This document shows positions 43,162 to 53,702 of a DNA stretch of 64,000 bases, piece after piece (positions within the stretch are counted from its first letter, which is position 1; each line of letters begins with the position of its first letter). The translations under genes were made by a program, and so were the position numbers. The notes under the pieces were generated by a model. That model did no database searches. It was not told where the DNA came from and was given only the letters and a program-made list of their open reading frames with translations. Origin of the DNA: Rachicladosporium sp. CCFEE 5018 (taxonomy: Eukaryota; Ascomycota; Dothideomycetes; Cladosporiales; Cladosporiaceae); the NCBI GenBank assembly GCA_002077045.2, contig KZ111143.1, positions 99,416 through 163,415 of the forward strand. Direction: 5' to 3'.

Positions 43162-45751
43162 ATGAACTCTGAACACCCTCCCGAAGATCCGCATCTGACG
43201 AGCGAGATTGTGATCCTGTCGCCAGCGTCACCCAAACCCATCCACTTCCCAGCGCCTGCCGACATACCTGTGCTCGACAAGATGATGGACGTTGGCTTCA
43301 ATCAGACGGAGATGCACATGGACGATCCGGCGACGCGCAATACTGAGCTGCGCGCTGGAGCATGGCAAGACCCGGATGCGCCGAGCGAGGAAGTCGCAAA
43401 CGGCAATGTCGCGACCAAAGAAGGCGCCATAGCGCAGCAGGAAGGAGCACCAGGCAGCGGTGAGCATATAGATGCTCTCGACGACGCTTACACAACGACA
43501 ACAACAGAGCCCGCAGACGTATTGAGTGTACTGGAAGACGCTGCAGCAGAGTCAGTCACATACCTTAACCAAACCGCCTCTACCACAGATTCCACCTCTC
43601 TCAACGCAGACCTCACTTCCTCAGCGCCCGACGCTATCGCCGCCCAACCCACTGCCTTCTCACTGAACGCCAATGTTGATGTCCAGGCACTGCTGAGCAC
43701 CCTCCGCACCAGCACCGCCAACACCCCTGCCACGAACGTTGAGCCGAACAACCCACCACTGAACGTAGCCACTACTGCCACTCCCATCCAGGCCCATTCC
43801 AATGTACCCGGTGTTGACTCTTCGCCCGTGTCCATTGCTGGCCTCGGTGCTCCTCCACTCGGCCTCCCTCCAAGGCCTCCACCCCAAGAGCAGCCGCTGA
43901 TCAATGCCAACTACGCCCACTCACAGCACATTCGCGACTACCACCCACACGCTGCCAATCCTGCCCTCCAGCCAGCCAATCGCTCCCACGGCGGTGGCAA
44001 CGCTGCTGACCCGTCATCGAACAACTTCGTCCCTCCCGTACTGCCTCTCCAGCCCTCCCATCCCTCGGCTAGCCCATACACCCACGCCGGATCGCCCTCA
44101 CTCAAGTCTCCAACGAACTCAGCATTTCCCGAACAAGATCGTGTACCCAGCGCCGCGACCCTTGCACGCATCGCAGACATGCCTCTTGAATCGAGACGCG
44201 AGTACAAGCTCGCGCTAGGCCTCAAACTTGACGAGGACGACATGCCATGGACCAAGGACACGCAACAGAAGTACGACAAATTCATCGAAGACGAGCGTAA
44301 GTACGTCTCCGAAGGCCGCTGGGAGCAATTTCCGTATGGATCGAGGCTGTTTGTTGGCAACCTGAGCAGCGAGAAGGTGACGAAGCGAGACATATTCCAC
44401 GTCTTTCACGTCTACGGAGAGTTGGCGCAGATTAGTATCAAGCAGGCATATGGCTTTGTGCAATTTTTAAACGCCAGGGACTGTGCTATCGCTTTGGGAG
44501 CGGAGGAGGGAAGGCAGGTCCGGGACAAGAAAATTCGTAAGTCGCACTCTTCCCACGGACCACGGAGACAATGCTGACATCTCGATTACAGATCTGGAAG
44601 TTAGCAAGCCCCAGAAGAACCGTCAGCAGGCACAGGAGCCAAGAACAAATCAACAGTTCACCGCACGACGGCGGTCACGCTCGCCAGAGCCCAGTAGGAC
44701 GAGTCGTAACGATTACGGCCGCGAGCGTGAGAGAGACCAGTATCGACCCTACCGCTCGCCATCCCCTCGACGAGACACCCGAGACCGCTATCGCGACCGC
44801 TCACCCGAGCGATATGGTCGCAATGGTCGTAGTGACTACGGCCGATCCGCAGATCCGGACGATGAGCTGCCTCTTCCTCGTCGCGCACCAGGAAATGTAC
44901 CAGATGTTCAGATCCTCGTCCTCGACTCTCTGCACCGCGACTTCACAGCTTGGGTGCAGGGCATCTTCGAGCAGCAAGGGCTGAAAGTCGAGACGCTCAT
45001 CCTCTCCTCTCGCCTTGATCCCGATCAAGTGATCCGAAGGCAGCTGCTAGAGGGCGTGCTTGCGGTGTGCAGACTTGACCGCAACCATCAGAACTCCGGC
45101 AAAGTCAATCTTCGAGTCTTCAACCGTAGTGCTGGCGCAATGAACGTCACTTACGACGATTACGACAATCAAGATCCTCAGATCTGCGCTGCTTTAGCTC
45201 TCAGAGCAAAGCAGCAATCACAAGCCCAAGTTCAGCAGAGGCCGCCTCAACAGCAATACAATGGCTACCAACAGCCCTCGCAGTACTCCGCTGCGCCACT
45301 ACAGCAACAACAGCAGTACCCAACATATCAACCCCCACCTCAGCAACAATCATACCCTTACGCCCCGGCCCCATCATCATACCCACCACAGTCCACTTAC
45401 CCTCAACCGATATCCCAGCAAGCACCGCCTCCACCTCCAAATCTGCAACAGCTCATCACCAATCTCGACCCAGCGGGCTTGCAGTCTCTGTTGTCGGCTA
45501 TGGGCCAGCAGCAACCACCGGCTCAGACTCCCCAAGCCGCCGCGAACGGGCATGGCCAGGGTGTGCAGGTCGCGCTTGGAGCGTTGCAGAGGGATCCCGG
45601 AATGGTGGCGGGGATATTGCAACAGCAGCAGCAGGCTCAGCAGCAAAGACAGAACGGGCAGAGTGCTGGAGTGCAGAGTGCTGGTGGGGCTGGGGGAGGC
45701 GTGAATATGCAGGAGATTTTGGCGAGGCTGGGGACCTATGGGGGCAAGTGA
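43162..45751 (+). CDS. Nab3-like RRM RNA-binding protein, copy 1
   Basis: Nuclear RNA-binding protein resembling yeast Nab3, a partner in Pol II termination of non-coding RNAs. Exons are 43162-44536 and 44592-45751, 844 residues. An acidic/low-complexity N-terminus leads to an RRM with RNP2 SRLFVGNLS and RNP1-like QAYGFVQFLNARDC. The intron falls right after this (KKI-H-LEVSKPQ). Next come an Arg/Ser-Asp/Arg patch (RSRSPEPSRTSRNDYGRERERD), a conserved VQILVLDSLHRDFTAWVQGIFEQQGLKVE domain of HisRS-anticodon-like fold, and a long Gln/Pro-rich prion-like tail with poly-Q. It ends in MQEILARLGTYGGK. Confidence 0.86.
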
Positions 45752-45988
45752 GAGCGTAGGCTTTCGAGTGTAAATCCGTAGCTGGGATTGTCGCCCGAGA
45801 CTACATTCGGACTGCACTTGGTAGAGCTTATAGCAGGCGAAGTCTCAGCTCAGCAATCAAGAGAAGGTGCGCATCCTTCTGGGTTATACTTTCGCCCCCA
45901 CGTAGCATCTGGTGCGTACTGCTCGGCGCAGCTGATGTCGTAGGTTACGTAGTGCATCTCACCTCGATGAGCATCAGTCTTGCTCTTT

Positions 45989-46003
45989 CTCTCTCTCTCT
46001 CTC
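45989..46003. repeat. CT dinucleotide microsatellite, copy 1
   Basis: Uninterrupted CT run in the 5' leader of the NTF2-like gene. The matching tract in copy 2 (56535-56556) is longer, so it distinguishes the copies. Confidence 0.8.
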
Positions 46004-46034
46004 AAGAAACCCACTTACAGCCGCCTCTCAAGTG

Positions 46035-46615
46035 ATGCCGTCCCTCACCACCGCCGCGTGGCCATTCCAACCCATCCCAGAGCCCGTAAAAGCACTCCTG
46101 GCCAAATTCTACGCTTGCGTAGACGCTCCCCAAGACCCCAATTCAAACTCCATTCTCGCTAACGAAGTCTTCCACCCCGATGCCACGTTCCAGATTAACA
46201 AGCGCATTATTCGCGGTCGAGAGGAGATCGCGCACTGGAGAGACGGCGCGGCGAGTGGCGGTGGTGGGGTTGCTGTACGTTCTACTACTTCACTTACGAC
46301 TTCTGGGGGAGGGATCGGGCACTGTAGCGTGGGTGTGCTGATGTTTGGAATCAGACGAGCACGCATACGGTGCACAACGTGTACAGTCTGTCAACGGAAG
46401 GATGGGAAGTCTTGACGACTGGGACGCTTGCATTGGAGATGGGCGATGGGCGGAAGGCGGAGTCGGAGTTTGCTTGTAGGTGTCTTGTCACTGACGAGGG
46501 AGCTGAGGGCGAGAGGATCAAGGAGTGGCGGGGATGGGTCGATTATGTGCCTTTCTTGAAAGAGGATTCGTTTGAGAAGGGGAGGGTGTACGATAGTGGT
46601 GGAGATCGTGCGTGA
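46035..46615 (+). CDS. NTF2-like (SnoaL-type fold) protein, copy 1, intact
   Basis: Exons are 46035-46274 and 46355-46615, 166 residues; the 80-base intron joins GGGGVA to TSTHTVHNVYSL. The pattern (helical LAKFYACVDAP, then FHPDATFQINKRIIRGREEIAHWRDGA, then a beta-rich half with VHNVYSL and WRGWVDYVPFL) is that of the NTF2/SnoaL cone fold. These bind small ligands or act as accessory domains. ATG 46035 is preferred over the GTG just before. No specific role can be named. Its twin at 56593 carries a nonsense codon. Confidence 0.72.
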
Positions 46616-46922
46616 GGAGCTGATTTGATGGGGTTAATAGCGGATTTTAACTGCAGATGCACCGAGACGAGACGCCGCTCAGTCAGAGGGGCACCACAGA
46701 AAAGATCTTGACGGCAGCGGAGAGGTTGTGGGCTATGTTGCAACGCTGAGCATTTGCACAGCTCTCACAACTTCTCGATCGGGGTCTTGAGCGATACCTC
46801 CACCATTCCCTTCTTCGCTGACTGATTCACATACCATGACGCCCATTGCTAAGTTTACGTCTACAAGCCGCGCGACTGGAGATTAATCTATACACAACAC
46901 CGCCACGACAGCCAGTGTCACC
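46616..46922. other. Intergenic region, NTF2-like / carrier, copy 1
   Basis: Facing 3' ends of two convergent genes; nothing else was seen. Confidence 0.35.
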
Positions 46923-47858
46923 TCAATTGATAGCCTTCATCACCATCTCAACAGTGACGAACGTTCCCGCACTCACGGGCAGAGCCCTCAAAAGCGTCGG
47001 CCCAATCCCCCTCCAAAACCCCTTCATCCCCTCCGTCCGCCAAATACTCCCAAAGCAAGCCCTCATACTGCAGTACTTCTGCTGCGCCCCGAAGCCATCA
47101 GTCTGCATCTTTGACTTGACGACATCGAACGGGTAGCTCGTCAGCCACAACATCTCGCCCGCCAGCCCGCCATACAGCGCGATCTTCCAGGTCGGCACAG
47201 CGGAGCGAGCGTAGTTGTTACGAGCGACGTCGGCGTTCATCATGTACTCGAAGGAGAGGAACCAGGCGCCGTAGGCTTGTGCTTCTCGCAGTAAGGTGAC
47301 GGGGGTTCCGCGGTAGAGGCCTTGCGTTATGGACGGCGAGCGGGAAAGTTTGGAGATGCAGTCTAGAGGGCCTGAGTAGAGGCGCGCGGCGCCGTGCGGT
47401 TGCGTTTGAAGTCGGATGCGGATGTGTTCTATGGGCGAGGAGAGGACGGTGTTTGAGAGACCGGCGAAGGCGCCGGCGAGGTAGTATTGGCCATAGCTCA
47501 ATTGTGATGAGGACTCGAGGGGCGAGAGTTTCGATGTTGCTGAGGCGGTCGCGGCATTCCGGCTTTCGAATGCGCGTTTGGCGTAATTGAAAGCTCCGAA
47601 TTGAACAGATACGCAGGCGCCTATGCCTATAAGTGGCGTAAGGGTTCCTTTGTAAAAAGCTGCCGGGCCTTCATTTCGCAGGATTTGCGTGGCGCAGTCG
47701 TAGGCTCCGGAGTAATTTGTGGTGGTTTGCAGCCGGACTTTGACAATGTCGAAGGGCTGGCCTATCAGGACTTGTGCTATGCCGCCCACGGCGCCGGCGA
47801 AGAGATCTTTCACTGTCCGCGAGACGCCTGTGTTGGTCTCTTCCAGAGCGTCTGCCAT
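46923..47858 (-). CDS. Mitochondrial carrier, Ymc1/Ymc2 type, copy 1
   Basis: Inner-membrane carrier of 311 residues, no intron. Three Px[DE]xx[KR] signatures: QPFDIVKVRLQT, SPIEHIRIRLQT (with the E-H-x-R variation typical of the Ymc/Crc/Ort branch) and YPFDVVKSKMQTD. N-terminal VKDLFAGAVGGIAQVLIGQPFD matches Ymc1/Ymc2, amino-acid-type carriers whose exact substrate is debated. Copy 2 (57480-58415) differs at only a few residues (for example P/S in GT-VTLLRE, C/G in QKY-SMR, K/R in EGM-GF). Confidence 0.87.
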   Translation of the reverse strand: MADALEETNTGVSRTVKDLFAGAVGGIAQVLIGQPFDIVKVRLQTTTNYSGAYDCATQILRNEGPAAFYKGTLTPLIGIGACVSVQFGAFNYAKRAFESRNAATASATSKLSPLESSSQLSYGQYYLAGAFAGLSNTVLSSPIEHIRIRLQTQPHGAARLYSGPLDCISKLSRSPSITQGLYRGTPVTLLREAQAYGAWFLSFEYMMNADVARNNYARSAVPTWKIALYGGLAGEMLWLTSYPFDVVKSKMQTDGFGAQQKYCSMRACFGSIWRTEGMKGFWRGIGPTLLRALPVSAGTFVTVEMVMKAIN

Positions 47859-48259
47859 TGAGAAGTCAAAGGTTGCGAACTTCTGATGTCTGGTGAGCCG
47901 ATTGGCTTTTGCTGGGTCTGTAGTGAATCCAGTACCAGATCAAGATGATGGTTTCTCTACGTCTTTCACGCGACGAGTTCTGGGATGACATTGACTATGG
48001 CTTGGCAAGCACGCGACTGAGGTTGAACTTTTTGGCTTACGTAACGCTTTCGCAGTATTGCTGCACATGGAGTAGAACAACCAGAACAGATCTAATGTGA
48101 TCTAAATCTGCCAGGATGCTACAGTTGCCCCGCTCTTGGAAAGCTTGAGTACACTTGACTCGCCGTTATGATCGTCCCCATTTGCTACAATGATCCACCA
48201 CCTCGAACCTGACACCGTAACAAGTCCCAATGCGCACTGCGCTGCCGAGATCCCAGCTT
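47859..48259. other. Intergenic region, carrier / permease 3' end, copy 1
   Basis: Upstream region of the carrier and 3' flank of the permease. No gene was seen. Confidence 0.35.
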
Positions 48260-49274
48260 CTAGTCTTTGGTGTCGCGATCTGTGAAGACGCTGTCAGTAC
48301 TCGGGCACTGGACATCACTCGAAGCACTGTTGGGCTCAGGGACTCACCTCCATCCGCAACGATCTTGTCGATGAGTTCGATGTCGAGACCCGGCCAATGA
48401 TTTCTCGCCCATGCGAACCACGTTACCAAGGCGATGATCCAAATCTGTGAGATGTGAGAATAGCTAGGGTTGATGCGTGTTCGCTCGTAGTCATTACAGT
48501 GTACTTACAAAAGCATTGATAGGCAGTGCGTAGTTCATGTAGTTGGCGTCGATCGGCAAGTAGTTCGGGAAGACCTATGGATGTATCAGTCATGCGATGC
48601 AGATAGAGGCTGAAAAGCCCCACGCAGCGAACGGCGTACCATAAAGATCCCCAGCCATGCCGTGTACACCAGAGCGAATACGTTGACAGCCACTCCAGCG
48701 CGCCTTCACAGTATGTCAGCGGGCTTTTCCTGCAATTCGTGCGGAAATCTGCAAGGCCCACCCCAGCGACCAGAGAGCCTTCTCAACGCGCCCAGACAGC
48801 CGCGCAGACAGCATACACGCAATAGCGATGAAGTAAGACTGGTAAAGCCCAAACGTCGAAAGCGACAAAATGACACTGAACGCGGTCACGCTGGCGAGGT
48901 TGAGCAGCGATATGAGTGCCACAATCACCATCGGCAACCAGACAGACCTGACGGGCACATGTTGTTTCGGATCGACACGGCTGAAGTAAGCCGGCAGAGC
49001 GCCGTCTCTCGACCACGCCCACGTCAACCGCGAAGCGGACGTTATGGAACCGATGGTCGAGCTAACGATGGTCATTAGGTTGCCGCCAACCAACGCGGAT
49101 GCTCCAGCCACGGACTTCGTCGCGCTCAAGCAGATGGCGATGAGTGGGTAGCCGGCAGCCAGGACAGCATCGACGTCTCCGAGGCAGGTCATGAAAATGA
49201 GGATCATGCCGAAGGAGAGCAGCATATTTGACACGATTCCCCAGAACATCGTCCTCGGGATCGTCGAGCTCGCT
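48260..49274 (-). CDS. Amino acid/choline-type permease, copy 1, 5' part missing at the gap
   Basis: C-terminal part of the permease that is complete at 58817-60807. Exons are complement(48762->49274, 48640-48703, 48509-48574, 48348-48444, 48260-48279). All splice sites align with copy 2; one residue differs at the last junction (Asp in place of Ala). The reading frame is intact up to the N run. Over the 513-base exon I count about four differences from copy 2, the lowest divergence in the block. The missing start is a consequence of the gap, not a mutation. Confidence 0.88.
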
Positions 49275-49374
49275 NNNNNNNNNNNNNNNNNNNNNNNNNN
49301 NNNNNNNNNNNNNNNNNNNNNNNNNNNNNNNNNNNNNNNNNNNNNNNNNNNNNNNNNNNNNNNNNNNNNNNNNN
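49275..49374. other. Assembly gap of exactly 100 N
   Basis: A run of 100 N, the conventional placeholder for a gap of unknown size. It lies precisely between the two copies of the duplicated block, cutting the permease on its left and ThrRS on its right. Confidence 0.99.
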
Positions 49375-49913
49375 GCCTTCTCAGCGATCTGCTTCAGCGG
49401 CTTGTGGTCTGCAGCTGTGATCGCCGCCTGCTCGGGCAAAGCCATCTCATAGTAAAACCCGTCTGTCGTCGGAGGGCCAATGCATAGCGAGCAGCCGAAT
49501 CGCTTCTCTGCGGCCTCGCCGAGAATATGAGCACTGCTATGCCAGAAGACCTTCTTGCCCTCCTCGTGCTCGAAGTCGAGGAACTCGAGTTTGCAGCTCC
49601 CCTCCAGCGGTCGCTCCAAGTCCCACAGCTCCCCATTGACTCTCGAAATGACTGTGCGCTCTGACAAGCTTTTCGAGATTGCTCGCACGATCTGCGCAGG
49701 TGTAGTCTCCCATGACTTGCCCTGCTGCGACTTGCCATCTCCAAGCGTGATCTCAATGTCCTCGCGTGGCTGCTTGGCGACCCATTCCTCTCGCTCAGCT
49801 TTGCGTTTGTCGAAGAGTGCGTTTCGTGTGGCAAAGTAGTCTGGCGGGGGGGACAGCTCTAGTGGTCGGTTGTCGCCCTCCTCTGCCTGCTTTTTGCCAG
49901 CTTTGGGCGCCAT
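49375..49913 (-). CDS. Threonyl-tRNA synthetase 5' fragment, copy 2
   Basis: First 180 codons or so of ThrRS (ATG at 49913), covering the basic N-terminus, TGS domain and the HSSAHILGEAAEKRFG part of the editing domain, then cut by the N gap at HKPLKQIAEK. The protein is the same as copy 1 over this stretch, and the differences I noticed are silent. Not a stand-alone gene as it stands. Confidence 0.88.
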
Positions 49914-50278
49914 AATTGTGTGTGATCGAGGGAAGTTGAACGCAACGCGCTGGAAGGGGAGGCTTTTTATACAGAGCGTTCGATGAGTCAGGAGCGTACG
50001 GACGAGCATGCAGTCACAGTGTGGCAAGGAAGGAGCGAATCTGTGAGTGAATTGTGCAGCTTCAATGCAACATTTCAGGACCGACTCCCTCCGTGACTCC
50101 CAAACTTTGACACAACGCGAGGTGTGTGGGGAGAGCTGAAGCAGCACGAATGGCCAACCGTAGACTGCACAGCCGGATGGCATTTGCAACTTGATGCCTT
50201 GCATAAGTAACTTGCTTACTCTACCAACAATCGTAACGATGTAGACACAATACCATAGATGACTCGACAGTCATAATC
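49914..50278. promoter_or_regulatory. Divergent promoter ThrRS / prenylcysteine lyase-like, copy 2
   Basis: Counterpart of 39364-39728, same length, with scattered substitutions. Confidence 0.4.
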
Positions 50279-51888
50279 ATGCGTATCTCGTGGTGGACGT
50301 CGGTCATTGTATGGCAATTTGCCGACTTCACTCGTGGTGATCAGGTCGTCCTACAAGATGATCGGCACCAAGCTGCTCGACCACGCAATGTGGCGATCGT
50401 AGGTAGGACACATGCATTGGAAAGTCCAATATAATAAGCTGTTGACCTCAGTCAGGGGCCGGAGCTGCAGGAGCATCCTCAGCCTATCATCTCGCCCGAT
50501 ATGCCGCGGCAGTAGGCATCCCAGTCAACATCACCATCTTCGAACGGAACGACTACGTCGGGGGCCGGACGACAACAGTCAACGCCTACAACTCCTCTGA
50601 GCACCCAATTGAGCTCGGAGGGAGCATCTTCATCGAAAAGAACCGGATCCCCTTCGAAGCAGCCAAAGCATTCAACCTGACCACCTCCTCGGCAAGCCTA
50701 TCGAGTCGATCTTCAGACATCCCTGGTGCAGCCCTTGGTATCTGGGACGGTGAGCATTTCGTCGTCACTCAGAACAATGAAGGCAGTTGGTGGGACACCG
50801 CCAAACTACTGTACAAGTACGGTCTTGCTCCAATCCGGACTCTCCGCCTCATGCGAGCGACGACGGAGAAATTCTTCCAGATGTACGACGCACCCATCTT
50901 CCCCTTCAACTCCCTCACACAAGCAGCTTCAGATGTCGGACTACTCGCCGTAACGTCCGCGACGGGTGAACAGCTCCTGCGAGAAAGCAACATCGGCCGC
51001 TTGTTCGCTCGAGAAATTATCCAGGCCAGCACCCGCGTGAACTACGCCCAAAATCTCGATCACATCCACGCTCTCGAGACGATGGTTTGTATGGCCGTAG
51101 AAGGCGCCATGGCAGTGGAAGGCGGGAATTGGCAGATCTTCGACCGCATGATTGAGGAGTCAAACGCCACACTGCTCCTGAACACGCCGGTCAAAGCCCT
51201 CGACCACGACGCCTCGAGTGGCACCTACACCATCCATACAGGCTCCGACTCCAACCAAAACTTCAGTGCCCTTATCCTCGCCCACCCATTCCAGTACTCA
51301 TCCCTCTCCCCCTTGCCTGCCACCATCCACACCCCAGCGGAGATCGACTACGTGACCCTGCACGTCACGCTCTTCACCTCCCCGCGCCTCCTCTCGCCGC
51401 TCTTCTTCGGCCTCGCGCCCGATAAGCCAGCGCCGCACGCAATCCTCACAACACTACCAGAAGGCGAACACGCGCCCGACAGGAAGACCGTAGGCAGTCC
51501 TGGCTTCTACTCCGTTTCCCTGCTCCGCCAGGTCACAAGCCCCACCACAGGCGCCTCAGAATTCGCGTATAAGATCTTCTCACCCGCGCCACCTACGCCA
51601 GCGTTCATCGCGCGACTTCTGGGCGTGCAGCTTACGGCTTCAGGCGAGTTGAAGTCAGAGGATGTGACGTGGCTGTACCGGAAGGAATGGCAGAGCTATC
51701 CTTACGAAATTCCGAGACGGCAGTTCGAGAGGATCAGTCTTGGTGATGGAGCGTGGTATACGGCTGGGATTGAGGGATTCGTGAGCACGATGGAGACGTC
51801 AGCGCTCATGGGGAAGAATGTGGCGAGGTTGGTCGTGGATCAGTGGATCGCCGAGGGGAAGGGCATGCGAGGCCATCACGAAGTCTGA
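50279..51888 (+). CDS. Prenylcysteine oxidase/lyase-like flavoprotein, copy 2
   Basis: Exons are 50279-50402 and 50456-51888, 518 residues, same architecture as copy 1: NVAIVG/GAGAAG at the splice, VGGRTTT, and the Prenylcys_lyase domain. Replacements against copy 1 are few and conservative (for example R-I for R-T after the start Met, D for G in TRG-QVV, L for F in TGEQ-LRES). Intact frame and no damaged motif, so it is expected to encode a working protein if it is a real locus. Confidence 0.86.
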
Positions 51889-51973
51889 TCTAATCAACAT
51901 ATCACGATTCTCATGTTACACATCGCCCTCGTCATCGCCTAAGACGTAGCCTAGCGTATCATCATCGTGGCCA

Positions 51974-53419
51974 TCAATCCGCTTTCCAGTGTTGGCCTCC
52001 ACCCCTTCTCCAAAGCCACACCGCTTCCGTCGCGTATGCCTTAGCACTCACATGTCTTCCGCCATCGATTCCCTGCCCACTACTCTCACTCACCAGCGTC
52101 TCAATCACCCGCTCCTTAGCCACTTCCCTCCACAACCCTCGAGCCAACTCTCCCATAGTCTCCTCGGCGCCTACAGTCTCTGCCCCAGCTTCAGCCGGGT
52201 CGCCGAACTCGCCTACACCTAACCGGTAGAGTAGCCGGCCGAGCGTTTGAAAGGCTATGGCGCGTTGAGCAGGATACGTAGAGCGCGAGAGGATGGCGAG
52301 TTCGGGGATCGTATACCCCGCCGCCTCTGGCTCTAAGCCATGATGATGCAATCCTGCGGAAACAGGAATGCTAGCCGACGTTTTGGGCGGCAGTAGTGCG
52401 CCTGTGAAGTTGAATCGCAGCGCTGCGGGGCAGAGAGCTGAGGCGGAAGCCAGATAGGAATTCGGTGCAGGTGTGCTAGAGAGCTGCATCCAGGCTAATT
52501 TTGAGGGGTCTGAGGGGAGGGTTGGGAAGTATTTGGAGTGCAGGTCTGTTAGGAAGGTGGCGGAGGAAGGGTCGAGATCTGGCGGTGTCGAGGGGCGGGG
52601 AAAGTGGACGGAGGTTATTGTTGGGTCGTCTGTGCTGAGATTTTGGGAGTCGCTAGAATCATGGAGTTGGGTGGGTGTTGCATCTTGGTCGTCATCATGA
52701 TGATTCGGAGGATGTTTGGGATTCGCATGTGCTGTAGACGACTCCTCGGGCGCGTCGAATGTTACTCTCTTCGCTTTCGCGGACTTGGTTGCGCCTAATT
52801 CCTTGACCATAGGCTGTTGTGGTCCATCGAAAGAGTCAAGAGCAGTCGCGCCACTGTCGATATTCGCTCTTCGAAGCAAGCTTTGCAATACATCCGGGTT
52901 CATCGATCCCACGATCTCCTGTCGTGCTTCCTCGATCTCGGTCTCGGACATGCCAGCGAGCACATCTCGATTCTGTCGATCGATCGAAGCCTTCTCCGGA
53001 TCAAGTGGCGTCCTGTCTTGCGCGTTGCTGATCGATCTGGGTTGTGCATGATCATGACTTGTTGTTACATTTGAGACTATCGAGGCCTGAACATCTTGCT
53101 TCCGCTTGAAGCGACTCTGGCCCTGTCGTTTGCCATGTTCAGGAAAGCCTGATGTGCTTTTCACGACGGGAGCTGCAATGGGTTTCGGTGTTGCTGGCTT
53201 TCGCTCCAGAACATCTCCCACGAAAGCGACGACCGATGGCTTCGAGGGCTCTTTGAAGGACAATTCGTCCTGATCCAGGTCAATCTCGAAACGCTCGCCT
53301 CTGATCATCCTGACTACTGGATAACCTGAAGCGTATGTTGTCGCAATGATGGCTGCGGACCAATCAGATGCCGTGTCGAGAAGTGAATCTTGATACAGTG
53401 ACTTTTGGCAGGCTGTCAT
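51974..53419 (-). CDS. RPAP1-like RNA polymerase II-associated protein, copy 2
   Basis: Single exon, 481 residues from ATG 53419, same length as copy 1. The RPAP1_N-like (SETEIEEARQEIVGSMNPDVL) and RPAP1_C-like (LRFNFTGALLPP) regions are intact. DNA divergence from copy 1 is concentrated around 52290-52500, where many third positions differ while the protein changes little. Confidence 0.83.
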   Translation of the reverse strand: MTACQKSLYQDSLLDTASDWSAAIIATTYASGYPVVRMIRGERFEIDLDQDELSFKEPSKPSVVAFVGDVLERKPATPKPIAAPVVKSTSGFPEHGKRQGQSRFKRKQDVQASIVSNVTTSHDHAQPRSISNAQDRTPLDPEKASIDRQNRDVLAGMSETEIEEARQEIVGSMNPDVLQSLLRRANIDSGATALDSFDGPQQPMVKELGATKSAKAKRVTFDAPEESSTAHANPKHPPNHHDDDQDATPTQLHDSSDSQNLSTDDPTITSVHFPRPSTPPDLDPSSATFLTDLHSKYFPTLPSDPSKLAWMQLSSTPAPNSYLASASALCPAALRFNFTGALLPPKTSASIPVSAGLHHHGLEPEAAGYTIPELAILSRSTYPAQRAIAFQTLGRLLYRLGVGEFGDPAEAGAETVGAEETMGELARGLWREVAKERVIETLVSESSGQGIDGGRHVSAKAYATEAVWLWRRGGGQHWKAD

Positions 53420-53702
53420 ATTTGCTCGGCAGCTCGCCAAGAGTCAAGATGGGATTCCAGCTTCTTTCATCGCTCCTTCACTGTGTCCATCACCGACATA
53501 TCATCGTCGCAACTCCCCATCGCACACGCACACTGGTCGCAATATATCCCACTGCCACTCCATTTGACGACACTTGTAGTGAGACCTGCGCACCAGACTC
53601 TCACCCACATATGATCGCGCGCCTTTACCAATACCACATCATCCCCTTCTGTTCAATCTTGCCATCACGTCTTCCATTGCGCAGTAGCGCGCACATGATC
53701 TC

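Larger units (their letters stand above)
38825..49274. repeat. Copy 1 of a 10.45-kb duplicated block
   Basis: Direct repeat of 49375-59831 in the same orientation, ending exactly at the N gap. Contains the ThrRS 5' part, six neighbouring genes, and the permease up to the gap. The copy offset is 10,550 bases on the left side and 10,557 on the right because of small indels. Identity is uneven: near-identical in the permease and carrier, much lower around 44.5-45.4 kb and 41.8-41.9 kb. Confidence 0.93.

Noticed and set aside
49062..50204. A 380-residue open frame running from ThrRS through the N run into permease sequence
   Set aside because: It exists only because 100 N are read as unknown codons; the part after the N is the permease exon in the wrong frame. 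Not a fusion gene.
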